Shown here one piece after another: positions 42,240 through 51,293 of a stretch of 64,000 nt of DNA. Source of the DNA: JBKECY01 sp047975025 (GTDB lineage: Bacteria > Bacillota > Clostridia > Lachnospirales > Lachnospiraceae). The position numbers were made by a program, and so were the translations under genes. How positions within the stretch are numbered: the first letter of the stretch is position 1; the number at the start of each line of letters is the position of its first letter. A model generated the notes under the pieces. That model was not told the DNA's origin and ran no database searches. It saw only the letters and a program-made list of their open reading frames with translations. Location: NCBI GenBank assembly GCA_047975025.1, contig JBKECY010000050.1:124001-188000 (forward strand), given 5' to 3'.

Positions 42240-43231
42240 AGAAAGTGATAAAACGACAAAGTCTGGGAACAGAGACCTACCTTGCAATCTTTCTTGCGGT
42301 TGTCTTATTGCTCATGAGAATATTGGCCAAGGACTTCTATTCCATTAATAATCTGATGAGTATTTTGAATACTTTCAGCTATATCCTGATTGCTGCCATT
42401 GGTATGAATATGATTATTATTACCGCAAACATTGATGTATCGACTGGTGCCTTGATTTCAGTCGTCTGTATGTGCCTGGCTGCATTTGGCAAGATGGGGG
42501 TACCGTTTGCGGGACTCCTGCCGATTGCCATGCTGATCGGTGCCTTGCTTAGTACGTTCAACGGACTTTTTATCACCAAGATGAAGATACCGGCGATTGT
42601 AGCAACACTGGCCACCACACAGATTTTTCAAGGTGTGCTACCGCTTGTTGTGGAAGGTTCGATTTATGATCTTCCTGCCAGCTTTACCTGGCTCGCATTC
42701 GATGCCAAGGTATTTACCATTGTGCCGGGAAGCGTACTGATCTGCCTGATTGTCACAGTCATTGCATTGATTTTTATGAAATATTCCAGATTTTCCAAAA
42801 AGATCTATGCTATCGGCAATAACAAGAGCGGTGCCAGACTCGCAGGAATTCAGGTAGACAGAACGATTGTCATTACCTATGCCATCGCAGGAGTTCTGTT
42901 CGGAATCTCGGCCATTATCATTGCGACGGCGGGGCAGCGTGTAACGACCACAATGGGAAGCGGATTGGAGATGACCTTCATCGCAGCCGTTGTTCTGGGA
43001 GGTACCAGCACAGCCGGCGGCTCAGGGAAAATTATTGGTACTGTAATCGGTTCCTTCATTCTGGCGATGATTCCGCCGGCCATCAATTATCTGGGAATTA
43101 GTCCCAACTGGTCGGATGCGGTCAAAGGTGCCATCATTATTATTTCGGTGGTTGTAAGTGCACTTAAGTATCGAAAGAAGAACCGAGTGATTGATTTTGG
43201 CAGTTTAGCAAAGGCAGGTGGACAGGCATGA
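42236..43231 (+). CDS. Sugar ABC transporter permease 1 (RbsC/LsrC type)
   Basis: A 331-residue permease of the ribose/AI-2 class with about nine or ten helices. Family phrases are NIDVSTGALISVVCMCLA and the loop YAIGNNKSGARLAGIQVDR that contacts the ATPase. Later helices contain VLGGTSTAGGSGKIIGTVIG. The ATG overlaps the end of the ATPase gene (ATGA). With permease 2 it forms a heterodimeric channel, which is typical of LsrCD and RhaPQ systems. Confidence 0.9.
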   Translation: MKKVIKRQSLGTETYLAIFLAVVLLLMRILAKDFYSINNLMSILNTFSYILIAAIGMNMIIITANIDVSTGALISVVCMCLAAFGKMGVPFAGLLPIAMLIGALLSTFNGLFITKMKIPAIVATLATTQIFQGVLPLVVEGSIYDLPASFTWLAFDAKVFTIVPGSVLICLIVTVIALIFMKYSRFSKKIYAIGNNKSGARLAGIQVDRTIVITYAIAGVLFGISAIIIATAGQRVTTTMGSGLEMTFIAAVVLGGTSTAGGSGKIIGTVIGSFILAMIPPAINYLGISPNWSDAVKGAIIIISVVVSALKYRKKNRVIDFGSLAKAGGQA

Positions 43232-44190
43232 GACGAAAATTCAAAGTAACGTTCAACAGCGCGCTTTTCATCATATGGATCGTAATATTTATTGCTATTG
43301 CAGTCGTGACACCCTCCTTTCTGTCAGCCTCTTATATTATTAATGTCATGCTGCGCAATATGGTTGAAATCGGAATGATCGCGCTGCCTATGACACTGAT
43401 CATCGTATCCGCGGGAATTGACCTGTCAGTTGGTAATATCATGGTATTGGCGGCCATGACAGGGGCGATGGCGGCAGCACAATTCGGTTCGGCCGCAGGT
43501 GTACTTGTAACGTTGGTTACCGGAGTTCTGTGCGGTGCATTTAACGGCTTTTTGATCGCTAAAATCAAAATCTCGCCCATGGTAACGACCCTGGCAACCA
43601 TGTATATGTATCTGGGTGTGGCACGAGGTGTATCGAAGGGAGAAAGCCTGTATTCGTATGGATTTGTAGACTTTCTGGGGAATACCTCGATTGCAGGGCT
43701 TCCCATACAGATCTGGATGTATATCATACTGGCTGTTTTGTTCTGGCTCTTATTAAGCAAGACATCGCTGGGACGCAAATTGTATGGCATTGGTCTCAAC
43801 AGCAATGCCGCCAGATATGCAGGCATTCATACGGAAAAAATCCTGATTGTAATTTATGCGGTCAGTGGTCTGATCTGTGCACTGGCGGCCATGATCTGGC
43901 TGGGGCGCTTCACAAGTATCAAATATGATGCGGGAACAAATTTCAGTCTTAAGGTCATTACAGTAGTGGTACTTGGCGGGACAAGTATTGACGGAGGTAT
44001 AGGTGACCTGAAAGGAACGATTATTGGTACTTTGATCATTGCAACCTTAAATAGCGGGCTGACAGTGCTGAACATACCAATCGATGTACAGACCATTGTA
44101 CAGGGTATCGTTTTGATCATCGCCCTGATTGCATGTGCTATTGTAAATGAACGGAGTAAGCAGAAGAAAATTATCAAGGTACAGGCATAA
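43228..44190 (+). CDS. Sugar ABC transporter permease 2 (RbsC/LsrD type)
   Basis: A 320-residue permease paralogous to permease 1. Family phrases are SAGIDLSVGNIMVLAAMTGA, LYGIGLNSNAARYAGIHTEK and VVVLGGTSIDGGIGDLKGTI. It overlaps permease 1 by 4 bp (ATGA) and precedes the binding-protein gene by 55 bp. The two-permease layout supports an AI-2- or rhamnose-type importer more than a ribose importer, which usually has one permease. Confidence 0.9.
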   Translation: MRRKFKVTFNSALFIIWIVIFIAIAVVTPSFLSASYIINVMLRNMVEIGMIALPMTLIIVSAGIDLSVGNIMVLAAMTGAMAAAQFGSAAGVLVTLVTGVLCGAFNGFLIAKIKISPMVTTLATMYMYLGVARGVSKGESLYSYGFVDFLGNTSIAGLPIQIWMYIILAVLFWLLLSKTSLGRKLYGIGLNSNAARYAGIHTEKILIVIYAVSGLICALAAMIWLGRFTSIKYDAGTNFSLKVITVVVLGGTSIDGGIGDLKGTIIGTLIIATLNSGLTVLNIPIDVQTIVQGIVLIIALIACAIVNERSKQKKIIKVQA

Positions 44191-44245
44191 TTTTGGTTTT
44201 ATTTTTTACAAAAATATATTACAATAGAGAAAGGAAGGAAGAAAT

Positions 44246-45376
44246 ATGAAACTGAGAGAATTAGTAAAAAAAGCAGCGGTGGCAGTAACAGTAGGAGTAC
44301 TTGTGTCAACGACCCTCATCGGATGTGCTTCAAGGACGGATACAACAGGGGGAACCACAACAGATACAGGAGCTGAGACATCAGAGGATACAGGAAGCGA
44401 CGGCATGACAATCGCCATGCTGCCCAAGTTTAAAGGAGAGAACTACTTTGATGCCTGCAAAACAGGCGCACAGGAAGCAGCCGACGAGTTCGGTATCACA
44501 CTTCTTTATGACGGCCCCTCACAAGATCAGGCAACGAACCAGAAGCAGGTAGATATCCTTGAGGGCTGGATTGCACAAAAGGTAGATGTTATCATACTCT
44601 CCCCGAACGATCCGACAGCGATTGCACCCACACTTAAAAAAGCGATGGAAGCCGGAATCAAAGTGGTTACATTTGATGCGGATGCACAGGAAGATGCGAG
44701 AGATTTGTTCGTGAATCAGATTACAGCAGAAGCAGCGGCCAAAGGTCTGCTTGATGCAGCGGCCAACGATCTGAAGGACAAAGGATATGGAGCGGATAAG
44801 CCTGCTAATATTGCATTGATTTCAGGCTCCGGTACAGATGCGAACCAGGCAGCCTGGGAAGCAGCAATTGATGAACTGTTGTTAGAAGATGATTACAGCT
44901 TCATGAGCATTAAGAACAAAGAAACCGATGTTTATTATCCGGGAACAGATGAGACGAAAGTCAACACAGAATGTGCTACTGTTATTGGACGTTTAGGCGC
45001 AGGAGAAGACAAGATTCAGGCAGTCATTGGTCTGTCTTCCATGGCTACACCGGCCTTAGGGGCACAGTACCAGTCCGCCTCCAGTAAACCGGATGCATCT
45101 GAAGTATCTCTGACAGGACTCGCTACACCAAACGCACTCAAAACATATATCAAAGATGATGAAAATCCTTTGAATTCAGGAGTTCTGTGGAATTGCATGG
45201 ATCTGGGATATCTGGCTGTGACGACGGCATATCAGCTTGCAGAAGGTACAATTACTACAGATTCTACCTCCATTGATGCAGGACGTCTGGGAGAAAAGGA
45301 AATTACGGATCGCATCTGCGTGCTGGGTGATGCCTTAATCTTTGATGCTTCTAACGTAGACGAGTTCGATTACTAG
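44246..45376 (+). CDS. Sugar-binding lipoprotein, LsrB/RhaS-like
   Basis: A 376-residue lipoprotein of the periplasmic-binding-protein 4 type. The signal peptide ends in lipobox LIGC at about residue 25-28, followed by a Thr/Asp-rich linker. The mature part resembles LsrB and RhaS: TIAMLPKFKGENYFDACKTG, LLYDGPSQDQATNQKQVD, SPNDPTAIAPTLKKAMEAG, GLATPNALKTYIKDDENP and the C-terminal ALIFDASNVDEFDY. Likely ligands are autoinducer-2, rhamnose or a related pentose/deoxyhexose. The gene closes the transporter operon, and a hairpin follows. Confidence 0.87.
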   Translation: MKLRELVKKAAVAVTVGVLVSTTLIGCASRTDTTGGTTTDTGAETSEDTGSDGMTIAMLPKFKGENYFDACKTGAQEAADEFGITLLYDGPSQDQATNQKQVDILEGWIAQKVDVIILSPNDPTAIAPTLKKAMEAGIKVVTFDADAQEDARDLFVNQITAEAAAKGLLDAAANDLKDKGYGADKPANIALISGSGTDANQAAWEAAIDELLLEDDYSFMSIKNKETDVYYPGTDETKVNTECATVIGRLGAGEDKIQAVIGLSSMATPALGAQYQSASSKPDASEVSLTGLATPNALKTYIKDDENPLNSGVLWNCMDLGYLAVTTAYQLAEGTITTDSTSIDAGRLGEKEITDRICVLGDALIFDASNVDEFDY

Positions 45377-45436
45377 ACGGCTGCACAGTAGGAAGATAAA
45401 CCGTAATAAAGACATAAAACAATAGAGAGATAAAAA

Positions 45437-45467
45437 AAGGGTGCCGTCGGATTTTACGGCGCCCTTT
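45437..45467. terminator. Hairpin terminator after the LsrB/RhaS-like gene
   Basis: AAAGGGTGCCGT and ACGGCGCCCTTT form a 12-bp stem with one G-U pair around CGGATTTT. It lies between the binding-protein gene and the sensor-kinase gene; the A/T tails are part of the stem. Confidence 0.7.
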
Positions 45468-45497
45468 ACTCTCGTTATCCTATGCTGGAGAATATCT

Positions 45498-47276
45498 ATG
45501 GGAATTAAGAAGATGAGTACAAAACTGCTGCTCACATTCGGCATCATGATGGTGGTGCTGATTCTGACAGCAGCGGCCTGGACGTATAGATTTACAAAAG
45601 AGAATCTGTACAAGGATGGAATCAGTAACCTAAGCCAGATGGCTGAAACTACCATAGAAAGTATAGACGGCCGCCTGACCAATATGGAGCAGGCAGCCGT
45701 TGATGTGCTAAAAGACAATCGGTTTATTCCTAATTTTCTGGATGCCGCCGAACAGGGCAGTGATACGTCCCATAGAGAGGCAAAACGCATATTAACAAAC
45801 GCCTATGCCAATAAGTCGGATATACGGCGTGTCAGTGCATTTACAAGTGACGGCTACTATATCAGCACAGGAGTTGTAGATGCAACACAGGCCGAAATCA
45901 GGGAACGTGTTGCGGAAATGATTGCAAAGCATGAGTTCAATCAGGTCAACAGCAGAATCTTTTTGGGACCGCATCTGGATACGTGGGACTCAAGCTCAGA
46001 TACCCTGGTCATCTCTGAAATCAAACCCATCAAGAACGATAAAATGGAAATTGTCGGATACCTGGAAATTCAGCAGAATTCATTTTATATTCGCAATACC
46101 TGTGAACTCAAATGGAGTAAGAATCGCCTCGATACACTTATTTTGATGAGTGACGGTGAACTGTTCTATGCGAACTTTGCAGAGGAAGACAAGAGCGCCA
46201 AGTATGTAGAAAATATAGCGAAAAATGTTAAGCAGTACCAGAAAATCAAAGAAACGTCCAACTCTATTCTGGCAACGGCGAACTCCAACTATTATGCATA
46301 TAAGGTTGTGCTGGTGCTGGAAAAACGTGATTTGTACAGATCCATGAGTGATATGATGTACACGCTGCTTCTGGTCTCCGTCCTGCTGCTGATTTTTGCA
46401 GTTGCGTATACCTCGTTTAGTACACGTCTGATCATGCGTCCGGTATATCGGTTCATAGAACGCATGAAGAACACAAATCTTGATAACTTTCATGAACATC
46501 AGGAGTTGGAAAAGGCGAACTATGAGACCGCTATTTTGATGACGACGTTTGAGGAAATGGCAGTGCGGCTGCGTACCTCCATGGAAAAGGAAGAGCAGTT
46601 AAAGGATGTGCAGACCAAGACGCTGTTCAGCGTGCTGCAATCCGAGATGAGCCCGCATTTTCTATACAATACGCTAGGAAGTATAGCGAATCTGTGTGAA
46701 AAGGGCGATACGCTGCTGGCGGCAGATGTCTGTTACAGCCTGACAGAAATCATCAGGTATTCATCGAATTATGCAGACTCGGAAGTGACATTCAAGGAAG
46801 AGTTCGACAACCTGAAGTCCTATATGTCGATTATGAAAAGCCGTTACAGACAACGTCTGGAATATCATTTTCATGTAGATGCAGATATTATCAATTTTCT
46901 GCTTCCCAAATTGAGTTTTCAGCCAATTGTTGAGAATGCAATCAAATACAGCCTGCTGGAAGAAGAACATGTGATTATCAGTTTCTTTGCGATTGCTTTA
47001 GGGGATGATGTCATCTTTGAAATCAAGGATAACGGCTGCGGCCTGTCCAGTGAGGCCATTGAGCTGGTAGAGCATCGTGTCAAGGAATTTACCACGCAGG
47101 GCGCCTCGAATGATATGCTTAAAAATATTCAGATTGGCGGGATGGGGTTAAGTGGCACCTTGATTCGGCTCTCCATCTTTTTTGAAGACAGATTTTCTTA
47201 TGAACTCTCAGAGAATAACGATGAAGGCGGTACCTCGATACAACTTAGGATAAATTTTGCAAGAGATGAGGGATAA
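45498..47276 (+). CDS. YesM-type sensor histidine kinase
   Basis: A 592-residue membrane kinase. A first helix lies at about 12-32 and an extracellular sensory domain at about 33-285. The second helix (about 288-308) is followed by a HAMP-like linker. The His_kinase region contains SEMSPHFLYNTLGSIANL with His387 as the predicted phosphorylation site, and the HATPase domain has NAIKYSLL and KDNGCG. The start at 45498 follows GGAG with 7-nt spacing; the longer in-frame version runs through the preceding terminator. It probably senses the sugar or its bound lipoprotein and phosphorylates the regulator encoded 3 bp downstream. Confidence 0.9.
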   Translation: MGIKKMSTKLLLTFGIMMVVLILTAAAWTYRFTKENLYKDGISNLSQMAETTIESIDGRLTNMEQAAVDVLKDNRFIPNFLDAAEQGSDTSHREAKRILTNAYANKSDIRRVSAFTSDGYYISTGVVDATQAEIRERVAEMIAKHEFNQVNSRIFLGPHLDTWDSSSDTLVISEIKPIKNDKMEIVGYLEIQQNSFYIRNTCELKWSKNRLDTLILMSDGELFYANFAEEDKSAKYVENIAKNVKQYQKIKETSNSILATANSNYYAYKVVLVLEKRDLYRSMSDMMYTLLLVSVLLLIFAVAYTSFSTRLIMRPVYRFIERMKNTNLDNFHEHQELEKANYETAILMTTFEEMAVRLRTSMEKEEQLKDVQTKTLFSVLQSEMSPHFLYNTLGSIANLCEKGDTLLAADVCYSLTEIIRYSSNYADSEVTFKEEFDNLKSYMSIMKSRYRQRLEYHFHVDADIINFLLPKLSFQPIVENAIKYSLLEEEHVIISFFAIALGDDVIFEIKDNGCGLSSEAIELVEHRVKEFTTQGASNDMLKNIQIGGMGLSGTLIRLSIFFEDRFSYELSENNDEGGTSIQLRINFARDEG

Positions 47277-47279
47277 GGT

Positions 47280-48044
47280 ATGTATAAAGTTTTGTTAGTA
47301 GATGACGAACCGGGCATCCTGGAAGCAGAAAAACGGGCCATAGAGCAAAAAACCACGCATTTTGAAGTAATCGGAGAAAGTTACACAGTCAATCAGGCAA
47401 TTGAAATGGTAGACTCCTTGCACCCGGATGTTGTAATTACGGACATGAAGATGCCCAAGCGCACAGGAATTGAATTAATCAAGTACATCTCAGAATTGGA
47501 AAATGAGACAATTATCTGCATTGCCGTCAGTGGATATCAGGACTTTACGTATGTGCATGATGCGTTTGTCTATGGTGCCTTCGATTACTTACTTAAGCCT
47601 GTGGAACCCAGAAAACTGGCGGAATTGTTTTCGAGGATTTACCGGCTGCTTGTGTCCACACAAAAGGAGAATACGGGGCTCAAACTCCCGCCGCCCAAGT
47701 TGACGAGCCAAAAACTGGTCGAAGAGATCGAGCATCATATCAAGGAGAATATTTCAGAGGATCACAGTATAATACGAATCTGCGGGAAATTTCACATAAG
47801 CCAGCCCTATTTAAGCAAAATTTTCAAAAAGCATAAGAATTGCACTTATAACGAGTATTTGATTCAGCTCAAAATCAAGGAAGCCAAGCGCCTGATTTCC
47901 AATGAAGACGTGTATCTGATTGGGGAAATCGCAGAGGCACTGGGCTTCTCAGATCAGTTCTATTTTAGTAAAGTGTTTAAAAATATCGTGGGTGTCACGC
48001 CCAGAGAATACAAGAACAAAACACTTCACCAGGAAAGTGAATAA
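47280..48044 (+). CDS. YesN-type response regulator (REC + AraC)
   Basis: A 254-residue cytoplasmic response regulator. The receiver domain (1-120) has the acidic pair DDE at 8-10, Asp55 in VVITDMKMP as phosphorylation site, and the conserved Lys in YLLKPV. The C-terminal AraC domain (about 150-250) contains SQPYLSKIFKKHKNCTYNEY and ALGFSDQFYFSKVFKNIVGV. It directly follows its partner kinase gene. It likely activates the upstream sugar transporter operon or the following genes; the target is inference from position. Confidence 0.9.
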   Translation: MYKVLLVDDEPGILEAEKRAIEQKTTHFEVIGESYTVNQAIEMVDSLHPDVVITDMKMPKRTGIELIKYISELENETIICIAVSGYQDFTYVHDAFVYGAFDYLLKPVEPRKLAELFSRIYRLLVSTQKENTGLKLPPPKLTSQKLVEEIEHHIKENISEDHSIIRICGKFHISQPYLSKIFKKHKNCTYNEYLIQLKIKEAKRLISNEDVYLIGEIAEALGFSDQFYFSKVFKNIVGVTPREYKNKTLHQESE

Positions 48045-48079
48045 CGGAAAGGTAAATGTATAATAAAAAGGAGGACTAT

Positions 48080-48712
48080 ATGAAGACAGTAGTATGTTTT
48101 GGAGATTCAAACACCTATGGAACTAACCCGGAGGGCGGCCGTCACGGCTGGGGAGTGCGCTGGACGAGTCTGGTTCAGATCGCATTACAAGACGAAATCA
48201 GACTGATTGAAGAAGGGCTGGAAGGCAGAACGACGGTATGGGACGACCCAATTGAGCGCTATAAAAATGGCAATGAATATCTGATTCCCTGCCTGCATAC
48301 GCACAAGCCCATTGATGTGATTGTCCTGATGCTGGGAACGAATGATACCAAAAAACGCTTTTCTGTAAGTGCCATGGATATTGCCAATGGCAATGGTGTG
48401 TTGATTGAGACAATACGAAAAGAATGTATGCATACACAGGAGCGGCAGCCCGCAATTCTGCTGGTAGCACCGATTGAAATAGGAGAGGCAATTGAAACAA
48501 TTCACTTCGGTGGAATGTTCACACCGGAGAGTATCGAAAAATCCAAGCAGTTTGCTGTGGAATTTGCCAAGATTGCCCAAACATACAAGTGCGACTTCCT
48601 AAATGCGGCGGCGGTAGCAGTACCGGCGAAAGCAGACCAGCTGCATATGGATGAGGTAAGTCATAAAACGCTGGCAGAAGCCATTACAAATAAATTGAAG
48701 GAAATTCTGTAA
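48080..48712 (+). CDS. SGNH/GDSL-family hydrolase
   Basis: A 210-residue esterase-like protein without a signal peptide. The block I motif is CFGDSNTYGTNPEGG (nucleophilic Ser about residue 10). Block III is LGTNDTKKRF, and block V is DQLHMDEVSH with the Asp/His pair. Family members deacetylate sugars or hydrolyse small esters, so a role in removing acetyl groups from imported carbohydrate fits the neighbourhood. AAGGAGG precedes the ATG at 48080, which is preferred over an in-frame start eight codons earlier. It lies 35 bp after the response-regulator gene. Confidence 0.85.
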   Translation: MKTVVCFGDSNTYGTNPEGGRHGWGVRWTSLVQIALQDEIRLIEEGLEGRTTVWDDPIERYKNGNEYLIPCLHTHKPIDVIVLMLGTNDTKKRFSVSAMDIANGNGVLIETIRKECMHTQERQPAILLVAPIEIGEAIETIHFGGMFTPESIEKSKQFAVEFAKIAQTYKCDFLNAAAVAVPAKADQLHMDEVSHKTLAEAITNKLKEIL

Positions 48713-48735
48713 ACACACCGGTGTTTTGTATTTTC
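48711..48735 (+). terminator. Small hairpin after the SGNH hydrolase gene
   Basis: AAACAC-ACCG-GTGTTT forms a six-pair stem followed by TTGTATTTT. It is short, so termination is only possible. Confidence 0.35.
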
Positions 48736-48832
48736 TAGTTTTGGATTTGGATATTGTATGTACTTTATTCCTCCGAATTTATAGAATATAGGTATCAGCA
48801 GTAAAGATATCATATATAAAAGGAGGAACAAA

Positions 48833-50029
48833 ATGCTTACGAATAGAGAACGCGAACGGATGACACTGGGGTTTCAAAAGCCTGAACAACGAGGTTCCGT
48901 TGAGGAGACCTTTTATCCTTGGGTACTTACGACACAGAGGTTCAAAGAAGAGGGAATGCCTGTGCAGATTGCAGATGGTGCGAAGGATATTACGAACGAT
49001 ATCGTAGGTAACAAGGGCAACCAGGAGGAAAAGTATTTTCCTGTTTCCTGGGGAGAAGGTGTGATGGAGTATGAAAAATATCTGGGGTTCGATCCGGTAC
49101 GCCGCATTCATTTTGTGCTTCCGTTTCGCAGATTTGATGAAATCATTCTGGAGACGACTGACGAATATACAATCAAGCAGGACTTATACCGCAGACAAGT
49201 GATTCAGTACAAAGGCTCGGAATTAGAACTGGAACATAAGCCGGTCATTGAAACACCGGAAGATTGGGAAGAATTAAAAGCGCATGCAGAACGTGAAGTG
49301 GAAAAATTCTATTCGGAGGAAGCAATCCTGCAGGCGTATCAGGGAATCAAAGAGGGGCATGACCGAGGTGAGTACTCGATTCGTTTGAACATTGAAGGAT
49401 TTTTCTGGGTTCCAAGAGAGCTGCTGGGGATTGAACCTCATCTCTATGCATTCTATGATGAACCTGAAATGCTGCATGATATCAATGACTATGTACTTAA
49501 GATTTATCAGACGAAATTGATGAAAGTCATAGAACTTTTACAACCGGATATCGTCTATTTTATGGAAGACTTAAGCGGTAAGACCGGTCCGATGATTTCT
49601 CGTGATTTCTTTGAGGAATTTGTCGGGGATTATTACAGACAGATTATACCGCAGATGAAGGAAAATGGCGTTTCCAGTGTGTTTGTAGATACCGACGGGG
49701 AATTCACACAGCTGATTCCTAATTTCATGGAAGCCGGCGTGGATGGCTTTTTGCCGATGGATGTCAATGCAGGCATGAACATTGTTGCTGTTAGAGAGCA
49801 GTTCCCAACACTGCAGTTCATAGGGGGCTATAATAAGCTGGAAATTGCCAAAGGTCCGGAGGCAATTGATGCAGAGTTTGAGCGCATTCTACCGGTAGTA
49901 CGAAGCGGCGGTTATATTCCGGGAGCCGATCATCAGGTGGCACCCTCCACAGCGCTTGAAGATTACAAATACTATATTAAGCGTCTGCATGAAGTCATGC
50001 TCCAGGCGGGGGCAGATATTCAGGAATAG
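48833..50029 (+). CDS. Uroporphyrinogen decarboxylase-like protein (UroD/MtaA superfamily), copy 1
   Basis: A 398-residue protein of the UroD-like barrel superfamily, which includes uroporphyrinogen decarboxylase and the corrinoid methyltransferases MtaA and CmuA. C-terminal barrel phrases are YFMEDLSGKTGPMISRDFFE, VFVDTDGEFTQLIPNFMEAG and LQFIGGYNKLEIAKGP, ending SGGYIPGADHQVAPST. The position where MtaA has its zinc-binding His-x-Cys carries VDTDG, with no Cys, so a zinc-thiol methyltransferase role is unlikely. No haem genes are near; the protein sits among sugar transport and hydrolase genes. AGGAGG precedes the ATG. Its true reaction is unknown. Confidence 0.8.
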   Translation: MLTNRERERMTLGFQKPEQRGSVEETFYPWVLTTQRFKEEGMPVQIADGAKDITNDIVGNKGNQEEKYFPVSWGEGVMEYEKYLGFDPVRRIHFVLPFRRFDEIILETTDEYTIKQDLYRRQVIQYKGSELELEHKPVIETPEDWEELKAHAEREVEKFYSEEAILQAYQGIKEGHDRGEYSIRLNIEGFFWVPRELLGIEPHLYAFYDEPEMLHDINDYVLKIYQTKLMKVIELLQPDIVYFMEDLSGKTGPMISRDFFEEFVGDYYRQIIPQMKENGVSSVFVDTDGEFTQLIPNFMEAGVDGFLPMDVNAGMNIVAVREQFPTLQFIGGYNKLEIAKGPEAIDAEFERILPVVRSGGYIPGADHQVAPSTALEDYKYYIKRLHEVMLQAGADIQE

Positions 50030-50107
50030 TTCTCAATATGCTGGATACATAAGAAATATTGCCTAATAAACCCTCTTGCCAAGAGAATGTTAATAGGATA
50101 TAATCAT

Positions 50108-50123
50108 AGTTAGCGTAGGCTAA
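50108..50123 (+). repeat. Inverted repeat before the DUF2325 gene
   Basis: GTTAGC-GTAG-GCTAAC is a perfect 6-bp stem with a 4-nt loop, about 45 bp before the start codon. It may be an operator or a 5' RNA hairpin. Confidence 0.3.
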
Positions 50124-50168
50124 CGTTATGAGATACTATTAGTATTGTCCGAAAGAGAGGATGCAGAT

Positions 50169-50450
50169 ATGAGTATTGTGATTATAGGTGGGCACGACAG
50201 GATGGTCTGTCGCTACAGGAATATTTGTAAGAAATATAACTGTAAAGCGAAGATTTTCACCCAGATGCCCGGAGACTTAAAGAAGCAGCTCGGGTCACCG
50301 GATTTGTGCGTGGTATTTGTCAACACTGTGTCGCATAATATGGTTAAATGTGCGATGGAAGAAGCCAAGAAGAGCGAGACGGAAGTCATTCGTTCACAGA
50401 GCAGCAGCGGAAGTGCGCTGACACAGATTCTTGAAGAGTATTGTGCGTAA
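50169..50450 (+). CDS. DUF2325 protein
   Basis: A 93-residue cytoplasmic protein matching the DUF2325 pattern. It opens SIVIIGGHDRMVCRYRNICK, with the GGHDR motif, and continues with VVFVNTVSHNMVKCAMEEAK and a Ser-rich loop near residues 78-83. The start at 50169 has AGAGAGG upstream; a TTG eight codons earlier is less likely. The family is widespread in Firmicutes without an agreed function. A strong terminator follows it, so it is monocistronic. Confidence 0.8.
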   Translation: MSIVIIGGHDRMVCRYRNICKKYNCKAKIFTQMPGDLKKQLGSPDLCVVFVNTVSHNMVKCAMEEAKKSETEVIRSQSSSGSALTQILEEYCA

Positions 50451-50478
50451 CAAAATTCGTTTTTTACATGGAGTGCCG

Positions 50479-50530
50479 AATCAGGCAGGGTGCAGATTAT
50501 GAAATTCATCTGCACCCTGCCTGATTTTGT
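50479..50530 (+). terminator. Intrinsic terminator of the DUF2325 gene
   Basis: A perfect 19-bp stem, left arm 50479-50497 (starting AATCAGGCAGGG) and right arm 50508-50526, is followed by TTTTGTG. The minus strand has no T tail, so it acts mainly on the plus strand. Confidence 0.8.
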
Positions 50531-50534
50531 GAAA

Positions 50535-51293
50535 TCATGTGTCAGCATGTGTGTTACGAAATACAGTGGGGCTTAGGCCTGTGATTTTGCGGAAGGTTTT
50601 GCTAAAATAGAATTGATCCGGATAGCCGACTTTTTCGCCGATTTGTGAGATGGGAAGCTCCGTATTGGTAAGCAGTTGTTTGGCCTCATTAATTCTTAAA
50701 TCAGTCAGGAATTTGACTGGTGTGTGACCTGTGTATTTATTAAAGATTTTCGTCAGATAGGCAGAGCTAAAGCCCAGTTTTTGTGCCAGAGCCGTTAAAT
50801 CAATGGGGGTGCGGAAGTTCTCACGCATATACAAGGCGGCATATTCGGCAATCGTTTCGGCGGTGCGTCCCATCAATGAGACATCATCCTCAAAATCATA
50901 GAGCTTTCCAAGCTCGAGCTTGATTTTTAACAGTGTGTTCTCCAGCTTCTCAGAGGAGACAGGCTTGAGCAGATAGTCAGAGACTCCATAGGAGAGCGCT
51001 TTTTGTGCAAAAGCAAAGTCTGCGTGCCCGGAGACGATAATTGTCTTGATGCTGGTATGTCTTTGGTGAATTTCCCGCGCAAGCTCCAGCCCATCCATGA
51101 CCGGCATAATTACATCTGTCATCACGACATGAATGGTATGGGTATCCAGAAACTGCAGGGCTTCCTGGCCGTTGGTGGCCTTGGCTGCAACCGTAAACCC
51201 CATATTCAGCTCCTCAATATGACGCGCCAGACTCTGCATAAGCAAGGGCTCATCCTCAGCGAGCAAAATCTGATAAGAAGTCACTTTATTCAT
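50535..51293 (-). CDS. YesN-type response regulator (REC + AraC)
   Basis: A 252-residue response regulator. The receiver domain has EDE at 13-15, Asp60 in VVMTDVIMP and the Lys in YLLKPV. The AraC domain at the C-terminus contains SSAYLTKIFNKYTGHTPVKF and VGYPDQFYFSKTFRKITGL. The start at 51293 overlaps the end of the partner kinase gene by 8 bp and has GGAGGAAAG upstream; an earlier in-frame start lies deep in the kinase gene. The pair is divergent from the GH31 operon and is its likely regulator. Confidence 0.9.
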   Translation of the reverse strand: MNKVTSYQILLAEDEPLLMQSLARHIEELNMGFTVAAKATNGQEALQFLDTHTIHVVMTDVIMPVMDGLELAREIHQRHTSIKTIIVSGHADFAFAQKALSYGVSDYLLKPVSSEKLENTLLKIKLELGKLYDFEDDVSLMGRTAETIAEYAALYMRENFRTPIDLTALAQKLGFSSAYLTKIFNKYTGHTPVKFLTDLRINEAKQLLTNTELPISQIGEKVGYPDQFYFSKTFRKITGLSPTVFRNTHADT

